A stretch of 64,000 bases of DNA from Thalassomonas actiniarum (GTDB lineage Bacteria; Pseudomonadota; Gammaproteobacteria; Enterobacterales; Alteromonadaceae), in NCBI RefSeq assembly GCF_000948975.2, contig NZ_CP059735.1:5268603-5332602 (forward strand). The letters run 5' to 3'. Below are positions 55,679-64,000 of this stretch, in pieces. The position numbers and the translations under genes are program-made. Numbering within the stretch: position 1 is the first letter of the stretch; each line of letters opens with the position of its first letter. The notes below the pieces were generated by a model, which did not search any database, was not told the DNA's origin, and saw nothing but the letters and a program-made list of their open reading frames with translations.

Positions 55679-55952
55679 ATCAAACCTCCCCCTGACGGAG
55701 GATGCCGTCAAAAGGGAACAGCTGTCGGACGATTTTGCCAACCTGCGTGAAGACTTTAGCAAATTCAGTGAAGAATGCGCCTTCCTGTTCGATGCATTCG
55801 CAGCGATTACCCGCGAGCCCGAATGCATCACAGAGCACACCAGTGAAGGTATCAGGCACCTGTGCTATTGGCTCAAATATCAGGTTATCGGCTACCGGAA
55901 GAAAATAGAGGAAATGCAGGAGTGCTGGCGAGTGCTTAGCCGCAAGAAATAA
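55671..55952 (+). CDS. small helical protein of unknown function
   Basis: 93 residues. An AAAGGAGG ribosome site lies 8 bases before the ATG, inside the preceding gene. The protein is acidic at the N-terminus and basic at the end (RKK), with a heptad-like helix (SDDFANLREDFSKFSEECAF) and three cysteines. No family is recognised. It and the preceding 53-residue protein form a two-gene unit convergent with the HEGRH protein gene, so an accessory, chaperone or immunity role for that protein is possible (inference only). Confidence 0.65.
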   Translation: MSESNLPLTEDAVKREQLSDDFANLREDFSKFSEECAFLFDAFAAITREPECITEHTSEGIRHLCYWLKYQVIGYRKKIEEMQECWRVLSRKK

Positions 55953-56288
55953 TGTTAACAACGTAAGATTGACTATGGCTTAAACGGAGCAAAAAAACGG
56001 GCGAGTTAACGGCAATAAAAGTTTCAGCTATGTCGGTGATCCGCCCGGTATCAAATGCAATCCTGGCAACCCTGAGGGGAATCGCCTCCCTGTTAGCGCA
56101 TGTTAACTTAAGCGCTAGTGTTTACCTGTCCGTCACTAGCAATTCATACCTTTTATCGCTACTGGCTACCAATGCTGATGCCGTGATAATCCCCGTATAG
56201 CTGAACTTTTCATACCACAGTCTATACCCTGGTGAATAATTAACAGCAACACTAAATGCAAACAAAACCGGTATCCCCATTGCCCGGC
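55953..56288. other. gap between two convergent units
   Basis: Mostly without supported genes. A minus-strand frame from ATG 56280 to the TAA at 56122 (52 codons, YSPGYRLWYEKFSYTG...) is the only candidate and is listed separately. No good terminator hairpin was seen. Confidence 0.4.
56122..56280 (-). CDS. possible small protein after the HEGRH gene
   Basis: 52 residues if it starts at ATG 56280, eight bases past the HEGRH gene stop; the frame opens at 56307 inside that gene. The C-terminal half (SALVASSDKRYELLVTDR) has protein-like composition, the N-terminus is hydrophobic. No clear ribosome site. It may be a small partner or a shadow frame. Confidence 0.25.
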   Translation of the reverse strand: MGIPVLFAFSVAVNYSPGYRLWYEKFSYTGIITASALVASSDKRYELLVTDR

Positions 56289-57194
56289 TTAAGGCTGCTG
56301 CTGGCAAATGGTCGTATGTTGGCCGTTGGCGGCATTAAATTGATCTATGGTGGTGCCGACACAATCGGTATTGGTTTCGCTGAACCTGTCCATATCGTCA
56401 TTGAACTGCTGCCTGGCAGTGGCATAGGCCTGCATCGCCTGTTCAAATGCCTGAACCGACATGCCAACAGCACCACTAAATTGCGGAAAGGGATTCGCAT
56501 TTAAGAATTGCATAAAGTCCAAACCGTGACGGCCCTCGTGAAAACCTAAACTGGTATTGCCCGCCTGGACATCCGCCGCTGTCGTACCTCGTCCGTAGCC
56601 GGAAGTAGAAGCAGCACTGACACCGCCGCCATAAGTGGTCACTATGGTAATGCTGGTCGCTCCCGGACCGGTAAAGGAAGTTATCCGCCCGCCACTGGCC
56701 TGGTAATTGATGTTATAGGCAGAAATAGAAAATGACGTTTGCGCCCGGTTGGCCATGGCCGGATCGGCGCTGACAGCATCCGGTAAAAAGACAACATTGA
56801 CACCGCCGGCACGCAAATTGGTTGCCCCCGCGGCATTAGCCCGGGTACCAAAAGGCTGCGGCGTTGAAATTCCCGGTATATTGACATGAGTTGGTTGCGG
56901 CGGTGCTTCCCCCAATACTTCCTGGCGACAATAATCCCTGTTTTCCTCCCCCATAATACGGATACATTCCACCAGCTCAGTGGCTTCACGATAGGGTAAG
57001 GTTGAACCCGGGTGTCTCTGCTCAGGGTTTGTCGGATCAAAAGGCAAACGCTGGATCACAGCTCCTGTGCTCTGCCCCTGCCGCAGGATGTTGCCTACCG
57101 CACGACTTTGCCCGCTAAAGGCGAAATTATCTCTTACGGGAGCTGAACTTTTAGGTGGTTGTCGCGCGTGCTTTTTCTGTAACAAGGTATGCAT
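56289..57194 (-). CDS. putative secreted zincin/toxin-like protein with HEGRH motif
   Basis: 301 residues from ATG 57194 (MHTLLQKKHARQPPKSSAPV), chosen for its GGGAGA ribosome site 5-6 bases upstream; an ATG at 57215 has poor spacing. The N-terminus is basic and disordered and runs into SRAVGNILRQGQSTGAVIQR, a type of segment seen in DUF4157-like and other extracellular-contractile-injection-system cargo (resemblance only). The C-terminal half has GNTSLGFHEGRHGLDFMQFL, with HExxH as HEGRH (219-223). This suggests a zinc peptidase related to DUF922-like zincins. No Sec signal peptide is seen. Four Cys in the rest. Function unproven. Confidence 0.6.
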   Translation of the reverse strand: MHTLLQKKHARQPPKSSAPVRDNFAFSGQSRAVGNILRQGQSTGAVIQRLPFDPTNPEQRHPGSTLPYREATELVECIRIMGEENRDYCRQEVLGEAPPQPTHVNIPGISTPQPFGTRANAAGATNLRAGGVNVVFLPDAVSADPAMANRAQTSFSISAYNINYQASGGRITSFTGPGATSITIVTTYGGGVSAASTSGYGRGTTAADVQAGNTSLGFHEGRHGLDFMQFLNANPFPQFSGAVGMSVQAFEQAMQAYATARQQFNDDMDRFSETNTDCVGTTIDQFNAANGQHTTICQQQP

Positions 57195-57616
57195 ATTTTC
57201 TCCCTGAACTTTCATTCCTTAAAGCCAGACTCACTTTCAACAGCTTGATAAAACAAGATAGCGGCGGCATTTTTTACTATAGGCATAAAACCGTTTAAAT
57301 CCACCCGGCTTCCCCTCTTTCAGCTACCGTTATGACCCCTGCCGATTAGAACAGTTAGGTCATTTTTACCATAGACCGACGATATTTTGATCAATTATCT
57401 TGTGCCGGTGACGATGTTGTCACTCTTGACGAAAAAAACGATAAAAAACCGCCAAGACATTATGTGCTCCACCCCGTGGATATAGTGCACTGACAACCCG
57501 GATTGCCAGGCATTAACAGATAAAATAAACAATAAAAAATCCTCCGGGAGCATAGGAACAGGGAAGCGGTGCAGGCTGATTATCGTTGTCCGTCAAGTCA
57601 CAAAGGAATAGCAACT
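57195..57616. other. 420-base divergent gap
   Basis: No gene is supported. It holds the promoters of the HEGRH gene (leftward) and of the ceramidase gene (rightward). A small dyad GGTGAC-GATGTT-GTCACT lies near 57406-57422. Confidence 0.5.
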
Positions 57617-59722
57617 ATGAACAAATTATTAAACAGGATCACCCGTACAGGCCTGGTGGTCGGTACCTCAATAGGCATGCTCGCCTCCCCTTTATCATCC
57701 GCTTATGCCGCCAGCAGCTGGAATATCGGCTCAGGCATCTATGACGTTACAGGCCCCGCCGCCGATGCCGGCATGGTGGGTTACGGCGATACCAGCCAGA
57801 CCACCAAAGGCATACATACCCGCTTATGGTCCAGGGCTTATGTGGTTGAAAAACCGGCTAGCGGTAAGCGCATAGCCTTTGTCAGCGCCGATATCCAGAG
57901 TATCCCCCAGGGGGTCAAACAGGCGGTGGTGGCCAAACTTAAAAGCCGTTACGGCAATTTATACGACGACAGCAACGTGATGTTAACCGCCACCCATACC
58001 CATGTCGGCCCGGGGGGATATGATCATTATGTACTGCTTAACCTCAGCGCCCTGGGTTATGACGAGTTAAACTTTGATGTTATCGTCGACGGTATTTACC
58101 AGTCGATTGTCCGGGCAACCGATACCCTGGCCCCCGGCAGCATCAAGTTTAACCGCGGCGACTTGCTCGATACCAGCTACAACCGGAATATGGTGCCTTA
58201 TGCCCAAAACCCGGATGCGGCCAACTACAGCCACACCACCAACAAGTCCATGAGCCTGCTGAAATTTGCCCGCGACGACGGCACCGAAATCGGCATGCTG
58301 AACTGGTTCCCGGTCCATGCCGTCTCCAACGACCAGAGCCAGCGCCTGATAAGCGCCGACAACAAAGGCATCGCCAGCCAGCTGTTTGAGCGGGATCACA
58401 ACGCCGATTACAGTCAGGCATTAACCTTTGTCGCCGCCTTTGCCAACAGCAACGAAGGGGATGTTTCCCCCAACAGCGACGGGCAAAATACCCCGGGTAC
58501 TAACAGTGAAAAAGCCATCGCCTCGGGAGGAAAACAATACGCCAAGGCCCGTAGCCTCTACGATAATGCCAGCATCACTTTAAGCAGCGCAGGCAATCTT
58601 GATTATCGTCATCAGTACGTGGATTTTCCCGGCTACCAGGTCAGCAGTGAATTTACCGGCTCCAGTGCTGCCACGATTTGTGAAGGCGCAGTTGGCTGGT
58701 CCATGGTGGCGGGTTCTGCCTGGGATGGTCCCACCAATATGGAAGGCGTTTTTGAAGGTATGACGGTCGACAATGAAGGCACAAGCTGGAACAAAGATGC
58801 CGGTTTATATGACAGCTACCTGGGAAAATACGCCCTTTTTGGCTGGTTAAATCTGTTCTCCGGCAGCAGCTGGCTGGCCGATGCCGATGACGACCCCTGC
58901 CAATACCCTAAACCAACTTTTGTTAACCGCGAAGCAATAGGGGCAGAGCTTTATACCACCACATTGCCATTCCAGATGTTTATCCTGGACTCTTTAGCCA
59001 TAGTGTCAGTGCCGGGTGAAATGACCACCATGGCAGGACGCCGCCTGGAAGCGCACCTGTTGGGTCAGCTGGCACCGATGGGGGTCGATAAAATAGTAAT
59101 TGCCGGCCTGGCCAACGCCTATACCGGTTATATCACCACACCGGAAGAGTATTCGCTGCAATATTATGAAGGCGGCCATACCATCTACGGCGCCAATACC
59201 CTGGCCGGTTATACCCAGGTTTATCACAATATGGCCAATGCCCTGGTTGCCGGCACAGCACTTGACGCCGGACCGACCCCGAAAGATTTAAGCGACGAGC
59301 AGATCATCACTAAAATCGGCGTGGTTTATGATGATAAACGCTTATGGGAAAGCTTTGGCCAGGTCACCAAAGACACCAACAACAGCTACCAATACGGCGA
59401 TACCATTATGGCGGAATTCCGCTCCGGCCATCCCCGCAATAACCTGAAAACCATGGATACTTTCTTAAAGGTACAAAAGAAGGTTAACGGCAGCTGGCAA
59501 ACCATCTTGACCGACAACGATATCGAAACGGAATTTCAATGGATACGCGATACCGATGCCGACTGCCTGGCCTGCTCAAATGCCAGGATCTACTGGACGC
59601 CGAGTGCCGATACCCCGTCGGGAACCTACCGCTTGAAGCATCAGGGTCACTGGAAATCAGGCTGGACCGGGAACATTTCCAGCTACTCAGGTACCTCGGA
59701 TTCCTTCACCTATACCAAATAA
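57617..59722 (+). CDS. neutral/alkaline ceramidase
   Basis: 701 residues from ATG 57617 (MNKLLNRITRTGLVVG); the longer frame from 57569 has no signal. A Sec signal peptide ends near AYA/ASS. The family nucleophile motif is SNEGDVSPNSDG (Ser284, as Ser274 in Pseudomonas ceramidase). Zinc ligands begin with TATHTHVGPGG (His127, His129), with NWFPVHAVS. The N-terminal IYDVTGPAADAGMVGYG and C-terminal beta-sandwich (RSGHPRNNLKTMDTFLKVQK) complete the family. It hydrolyses ceramide to sphingosine and fatty acid outside the cell. A sphingomyelinase-like gene follows 120 bases later. Confidence 0.93.
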   Translation: MNKLLNRITRTGLVVGTSIGMLASPLSSAYAASSWNIGSGIYDVTGPAADAGMVGYGDTSQTTKGIHTRLWSRAYVVEKPASGKRIAFVSADIQSIPQGVKQAVVAKLKSRYGNLYDDSNVMLTATHTHVGPGGYDHYVLLNLSALGYDELNFDVIVDGIYQSIVRATDTLAPGSIKFNRGDLLDTSYNRNMVPYAQNPDAANYSHTTNKSMSLLKFARDDGTEIGMLNWFPVHAVSNDQSQRLISADNKGIASQLFERDHNADYSQALTFVAAFANSNEGDVSPNSDGQNTPGTNSEKAIASGGKQYAKARSLYDNASITLSSAGNLDYRHQYVDFPGYQVSSEFTGSSAATICEGAVGWSMVAGSAWDGPTNMEGVFEGMTVDNEGTSWNKDAGLYDSYLGKYALFGWLNLFSGSSWLADADDDPCQYPKPTFVNREAIGAELYTTTLPFQMFILDSLAIVSVPGEMTTMAGRRLEAHLLGQLAPMGVDKIVIAGLANAYTGYITTPEEYSLQYYEGGHTIYGANTLAGYTQVYHNMANALVAGTALDAGPTPKDLSDEQIITKIGVVYDDKRLWESFGQVTKDTNNSYQYGDTIMAEFRSGHPRNNLKTMDTFLKVQKKVNGSWQTILTDNDIETEFQWIRDTDADCLACSNARIYWTPSADTPSGTYRLKHQGHWKSGWTGNISSYSGTSDSFTYTK

Positions 59723-59842
59723 AACGATAGGAAAACTATAAATATCAAGCAAAGCGATGATGGCCGCATAAACTGCGGCAATCATCAGCTGCTACCATGT
59801 CCCTGCCGGGACTTGCCCAAGGGATAACTTAAACAAGGATGA

Positions 59843-61411
59843 ATGATGAAATTTAAGAAAAAAGCACTTGCCGGATTAATCGTCGGCTCATTAGGATTTT
59901 CCGCCAATGCCCAGGCCGCCTGGTATGACGATGCCTGGGACTGGATCAAGGATAATATTGCCGAGCCGGTAGTAGATGCCGGTAAGGTTACCCTGGACTG
60001 GCTCGATGCCAAGGTTATCGAGCCGATAGCAGGCCTGGCCTCCGATGTCGACGGTTATATTTCGATTTTAGAAGCCACCATGTCGGATCACGGTTATATC
60101 GACGCTTATGGCCTGGATTACAGCCCGGCGACAAATTACGCCGAAAGCAGCGGCAGCCTTGATGTCATTACCTTTAATATCAAGGGATTTCCCGAAGCCC
60201 TGAGCGGTATCTCCAACAGCCAGGCGCGCGAGCTCAGCACCATCATTGAAAGCTGGGGTGCCGATATTGTCGGTATCCAGGAAAACTGGGTGCGAACCGA
60301 TGCCCTGACCGATAACCTGACCACGGCCACTTACCCGTACCGCAGCGATTACTGGGCCGGTACCCCCACCACCTTTGGCGACGGCTTATTAACCCTGTCC
60401 CCTTACCCTTTCAGCCAGAACAAGGTGCAATACCATGAGTGGAACAAGTGTCACGGCACCTTACTGGAATACCTGACAGGCGACGTTAACAGCCCGGATT
60501 GCGCCACGGAAAAAGGCTTTACCATTACCGAAGTCGAAATCGCCAAAGATTTTATCGTGCATTTTTATAACCTGCACGGCAACACCGGCGGCAATGAAGC
60601 CAATAACAAGTCAGATCTGGATCAGGTCGCGGAAATGATCCACACCTATTCCGCCGGCTCGCCGGTGATCATCGTCGGCGACTTTAATATCTACTTTGCC
60701 CGGCGGGATAAAAACCCGCACCAATATCAGCAAATGATAGATTTTAAAATTAAAACCGGCATCACCTTTACCTGTGAACAACCGCAAGCGGACGGCACCA
60801 TAAAAGGCTGTGGCCGCATCGATTACATAGGCTATCGGGGCAACCCCAAATACCGGTTCAGCCATATTCCGCTGGAGGACAATCGTTTAGATCACAACAA
60901 TATCAGCGACCACCCGCCAAGGCTCGGTAAACTGGAATGGGTCAATACCTATGCCGACCAGGCAGTTGTCGACTATCCGAAAATCAGCCAAAATATCGCC
61001 CTGGTCAGCGACAGCGGCAAATATCTGGTGGCAGAAGGTAACGGCGGCGGCACAGTCAATGCCGACCGCAATAGCCAGGGATCCTGGGAGTCGTTTAAGT
61101 TAAACCTGGAGCAGGCGAAATACTTTGCAGGCTGTATCCAAAGTGGCGACCTGGTCTCCATCAGCACCAATGCGGGTTATTACTTCAGCGCCCAGAGCAA
61201 TGGTGATCTCGATGCGGACCGCACCGACCTGGGTTCCTGGGAGCAGTTCACCTTAATCAACCATGACGATAATTCCGGCTGCCTTGAAAACAACGATAAG
61301 GTCTCGTTTAGATCGGCGCACGGCAAATATCTCGTCGGTGAAAACGACGGTGACGCCCATGCCAACCGCAGCGATATCGGCCCATGGGAAATCTTTACTG
61401 TGAAGCTCTAA
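59843..61411 (+). CDS. sphingomyelinase-like phosphodiesterase with fascin/trefoil-like tail
   Basis: 522 residues, signal peptide to about residue 26 (AQA). The endonuclease/exonuclease/phosphatase core (about 104-365) shows DVITFNIKGF (Asn112), GIQENW (Glu147), NLHGNTGG, IIVGDFNIYF (Asp280, Asn282) and NISDHPPRLG (Asp356, His357), the ordered motifs of bacterial sphingomyelinase C. Three repeats of the pattern SGKYLVAEGNGG..NADR follow from 385 to the end, like fascin/beta-trefoil folds that bind sugars. It would split sphingomyelin to ceramide, the ceramidase substrate. Other EEP phosphodiesterases remain possible. AAGGA ribosome site. Confidence 0.85.
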   Translation: MMKFKKKALAGLIVGSLGFSANAQAAWYDDAWDWIKDNIAEPVVDAGKVTLDWLDAKVIEPIAGLASDVDGYISILEATMSDHGYIDAYGLDYSPATNYAESSGSLDVITFNIKGFPEALSGISNSQARELSTIIESWGADIVGIQENWVRTDALTDNLTTATYPYRSDYWAGTPTTFGDGLLTLSPYPFSQNKVQYHEWNKCHGTLLEYLTGDVNSPDCATEKGFTITEVEIAKDFIVHFYNLHGNTGGNEANNKSDLDQVAEMIHTYSAGSPVIIVGDFNIYFARRDKNPHQYQQMIDFKIKTGITFTCEQPQADGTIKGCGRIDYIGYRGNPKYRFSHIPLEDNRLDHNNISDHPPRLGKLEWVNTYADQAVVDYPKISQNIALVSDSGKYLVAEGNGGGTVNADRNSQGSWESFKLNLEQAKYFAGCIQSGDLVSISTNAGYYFSAQSNGDLDADRTDLGSWEQFTLINHDDNSGCLENNDKVSFRSAHGKYLVGENDGDAHANRSDIGPWEIFTVKL

Positions 61412-61612
61412 TGTAGAGAGCAACCAGATAAAGTTAAACACGGGTTTATTCGCCCGTGTTTTTATTTTTAGCTGTACCTTATCGAGATTTCCCCCGGTTT
61501 AGGCACCTCTCCCCCCAGAAAACAGACAAACAAATTAACAAAAATTACATATTGTTAACGAAATCATTTTTATCTAGAATAATGCCGAACTTTCAAGAGA
61601 ACTATAACAATC

Positions 61613-63067
61613 ATGAAGTTAGCATTACCTTTTTCCCTAATCACCAGCGCCTTATTATCTGCCTGTGGTGGTTCATCCGGCTCAGACTCCAGCCCTGAAA
61701 CCGGCAAAGCAACTGTCGCCAGCAACTACGCCTTAACCGGTAAAGTGATTGACGGTTATGTCAGCGGTGCCACCGTATGGCTCGATTTCAACGGCAACGG
61801 TATCTTAGATGCCAATGAACCTTCGGCCATTTCTAGCGATGCCGGCAGCTACACCATGGAGTTAACCGGGCAGCAAAGGCAATGTGCCGCCTACTCGGCG
61901 ATTTATGTCGACGTCCCCGTCGGCGCCATAGATGAAACCGAAGGGGAAGTGACCGAAGCATACCAGATGATGCGCCCGCCACAACTGGAGACCCTGACCG
62001 ATAGCAGTTTATTGCATATCTCGCCGTTAACCACGGTATTATGGGAATCGTTAAAAAAAGACCTGACAGAATCTTCTATTGAAAACTGCAGTGCTTTTCT
62101 CAATGACCAGGAAAAACGCCAGCAAATAAAAAGCCGGCTGAGCGAAAGCATATACAACACGGTCTCCCACTATAATATTTCCGCAGAAAAAATATTTTCT
62201 GATTTTATCGCCGCCAATGATGAAACCAGCCAGCAACTGGCCGTCAACATAGTTAAAAACCTGAAAAAAAGTTACGGCTACCGCCAACAATTAACCGAGC
62301 AATATGCCGATACCAGTGAAATCCGCGTGGTTTATTACCAGGGAGAAAGCTACGACACAGCTGCCGATATTGATGCCTGGTACCGTAAGGTAGTGATCTT
62401 TTTTAACAATGATAATTTCCTCTCCCGGGTCGACAGGGTCACGGAAGATCTCAGCGATATCATCCGGCCGATATATTATCGTGACGAGGTGGTTTCTCCC
62501 TGGAAGTCAGGCACCTTATCCCTGACTAAAGACATCATCAGCCGCGGCTATGATGGTGATCTTTATTATTCCTGCTCTTTATCAGAAAAAATCGAAATCA
62601 CCGCACAAGGTACCCGCTATACCCTGACCAATGGCGGCCAGGGGGGCCGGGTTGACAATATTGAACAATGCCAGCCGGACACGGTGAATCCCGACGGTTA
62701 CCGCGGCTACGGATTTGACTATCAACAGGGCGGTAAATATTACTTTTCTGACTTAAGACAAAGTAATTACGACAACGGTATTAGTTATCTCACCGATTGG
62801 GTCAACTTTACCGAAAATGAAGACAGTTTAGATCCCCAGGAAATGATCAGCGAAATGTCCGCCATGGGTTATAAATTCGATGAAGAAGTTAACGGCGAGT
62901 TTTCCTCCTGGTATAAAAGACATACGACTTATAGCGGCAATAGCCAAACGCAAATCACGAAATCAAGCGGCGGCAGCTGGGAAAAAATTGTTTACGCATC
63001 AGACGGTACCCACACCCGCGAATGCAGCCGTGACGGTGAAACCTGGTTATCTTGTGACGGGTTTTAA
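61613..63067 (+). CDS. lipoprotein of unknown function
   Basis: 484 residues. A lipoprotein signal ends in SALLSACGGSSGS, followed by a Ser-rich linker. Residues 40-90 (GKVIDGYVSGATVWLDFNGN) are a beta-rich carboxypeptidase-regulatory or dockerin-like region (DFNGNGILDANEP, calcium-type loop). The rest (QLETLTDSSLLHISPLTTVL, later YYFSDLRQSNYDNG) is not recognised. It is a likely surface protein. Single gene; terminator follows, shared with the subtilase gene. Confidence 0.7.
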   Translation: MKLALPFSLITSALLSACGGSSGSDSSPETGKATVASNYALTGKVIDGYVSGATVWLDFNGNGILDANEPSAISSDAGSYTMELTGQQRQCAAYSAIYVDVPVGAIDETEGEVTEAYQMMRPPQLETLTDSSLLHISPLTTVLWESLKKDLTESSIENCSAFLNDQEKRQQIKSRLSESIYNTVSHYNISAEKIFSDFIAANDETSQQLAVNIVKNLKKSYGYRQQLTEQYADTSEIRVVYYQGESYDTAADIDAWYRKVVIFFNNDNFLSRVDRVTEDLSDIIRPIYYRDEVVSPWKSGTLSLTKDIISRGYDGDLYYSCSLSEKIEITAQGTRYTLTNGGQGGRVDNIEQCQPDTVNPDGYRGYGFDYQQGGKYYFSDLRQSNYDNGISYLTDWVNFTENEDSLDPQEMISEMSAMGYKFDEEVNGEFSSWYKRHTTYSGNSQTQITKSSGGSWEKIVYASDGTHTRECSRDGETWLSCDGF

Positions 63068-63108
63068 CAAACACACAACTGATGCCAGGCCAGGCTAACC
63101 CCTGAAAA

Positions 63109-63148
63109 GCAAAATCCCCTGTAGCTCACTGCTTCAGGGGATTTTTTC
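63109..63148. terminator. bidirectional terminator between the lipoprotein and subtilase genes
   Basis: AAAATCCCCTG and CAGGGGATTTT pair as an 11-bp stem around TAGCTCACTGCTT, with A- and T-runs. It lies between two convergent genes. Confidence 0.88.
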
Positions 63149-63159
63149 AACAGCCCGAA

Positions 63160-64000
63160 TTAATTTAACAGTAAACTAAAAATCGGGATCAAAGCACCAA
63201 CATCAAAAATCCTGCTTTTTCCTTTATATTCCAGTGCCTGATTGGCAGCATTTTCCAGATCCAAACGCCGGTATGGCAAACCGGTTTCTACATCCGTCAT
63301 AGGGGTAGCACTTTGTGTGATGATATCCATGGCCACCTGTGGCGGCTCATCCGCCAATATTTGCGGCGAACGCAGCACAGCCACCGCACCGCTGACATGG
63401 GGGGCCGCCTGGGAAGTACCGGACATGGTGATGCCCGCGGCCGTAATCCAGGAGCCGGGGGCAACAATTTCAACGCTTTCAGAGCGGTTGGAGAAACAGG
63501 TGAAAGTATCGACATCGGTCACTACGCCGCTGTTGCAAGTGGAGAAAACGGCATTATCAGAGATTTGCTTAAAACTGGCGCCAACGGTTAATGAATGTCG
63601 CGCACATGCCGGGCTGCCGACCCGTCTCAGCTCCCCTTCATTGCCTGCCGAGACCACAGGTATGATGCCATTATCCATCAGGCGTTCAAACGCCCTGTCA
63701 TAGGCTGAACCGACGCAATCGCCACTGTGCAGGGAGTCGCCGCCAAGACTCAGGTTTACCGCGACAATATCAAAGTTTTTTTCAATTTTATCCTCGATAA
63801 CACCATCAATGGCATCAAAAATCCAGTCATCCGGGGCCCCGCCGCCGTTGAACACCTTGTAGGAAAGAAATTTGGTGGCAGGGGCTACCGCAGCAATGAT
63901 GCCGGCGACATTGGTGCCGTGACCGATAGAGTCAGGACGATCGGGATCTATCGGGTCATCCGTGGTATAACGCCAGCTTCGGCCATGAACGATTTTACAG
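63160..64000 (-). CDS. subtilisin-family (S8) serine protease, partial at window edge
   Basis: 280 residues are visible and the frame stays open to the window end. The catalytic His is in SIGHGTNVAGIIAAVAP and the Ser in MSGTSQAAPHVSGAVAVL; the oxyanion Asn region is VVSAGNEGE. The Asp motif and any prosegment or signal peptide are outside. NTI-type tail: IPIFSLLLN, hydrophobic end, possibly a membrane or sorting tail (rhombosortase-like, unproven). It is an extracellular protease, convergent with the lipoprotein gene. Confidence 0.92.
   Translation of the reverse strand, partial: CKIVHGRSWRYTTDDPIDPDRPDSIGHGTNVAGIIAAVAPATKFLSYKVFNGGGAPDDWIFDAIDGVIEDKIEKNFDIVAVNLSLGGDSLHSGDCVGSAYDRAFERLMDNGIIPVVSAGNEGELRRVGSPACARHSLTVGASFKQISDNAVFSTCNSGVVTDVDTFTCFSNRSESVEIVAPGSWITAAGITMSGTSQAAPHVSGAVAVLRSPQILADEPPQVAMDIITQSATPMTDVETGLPYRRLDLENAANQALEYKGKSRIFDVGALIPIFSLLLN

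Overview
The window looks like a chromosome segment of a marine gammaproteobacterium of the order Alteromonadales, most like Colwelliaceae/Thalassomonas. This is inferred from gene content and order: an LPS-export/rpoN/Ntr-PTS block, alaS-lysC-csrA followed by tRNA-Ser and tRNA-Arg, a complete Na+-translocating NADH:quinone reductase operon with its maturation factors, a folE-folM-folX-folK set, and neutral ceramidase beside a sphingomyelinase-like enzyme. No phage, insertion sequence or CRISPR array was seen.

Layout. 1-7183: end of kdsC, then lptC-lptA-lptB, rpoN, hpf, ptsN, rapZ and npr, followed by mgtE. 7315-9294: pmbA and darP, divergent. 9349-14069: a class I lanthipeptide operon on the minus strand, in order lanC, lanB and two short precursor genes that had to be read by hand. 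14850-16553: two nearly identical tRNA-Ser/tRNA-Arg blocks, separated by a stop-interrupted pseudogene and a 208-bp terminally inverted repeat. 17090-21712: csrA, lysC, alaS, recX. 21956-27686: a BACON-like lipoprotein, an MBL-fold hydrolase, dinB and a HupE/UreJ-type membrane protein. 27752-27849: a 47-bp sequence present twice in tandem. 27860-35233: nqrM, apbE and nqrFEDCBA. 35836-40463: fabV and a TRAP transporter (dctP, dctM, dctQ) whose dctM-dctP junction carries the second copy of the terminally inverted repeat.

40730-46696: bolA, alkB-like, rlmG, yajG-like lipoprotein, periplasmic cyclophilin, a hypothetical protein and an AmpG-like permease. 46760-49734: a CBS-PAS-GGDEF-EAL signalling protein and a 57-residue membrane protein with an FNR-like site upstream. 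49792-52995: ketopantoate-reductase-like and acetoacetate-decarboxylase-like enzymes, divergent from a LuxR-type regulator. 53036-55093: folE, folM, folX, folK as an overlapping operon. 55517-57194: two coupled small genes facing a secreted-toxin-like protein with an HEGRH zincin motif. 57617-61411: neutral ceramidase and a sphingomyelinase-like phosphodiesterase, a likely extracellular sphingolipid-degrading pair. 61613-64000: an unrecognised lipoprotein and a subtilisin-family protease cut by the window edge.

The most notable system is the lanthipeptide operon. It has a complete modification pair (full-length LanB dehydratase and LanC cyclase with all zinc ligands) and two double-glycine-leader precursors with unrelated cores. 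It has no transporter or leader peptidase inside the window. Second are the eCIS/toxin-like HEGRH protein with its small neighbours and the ceramidase/sphingomyelinase pair.
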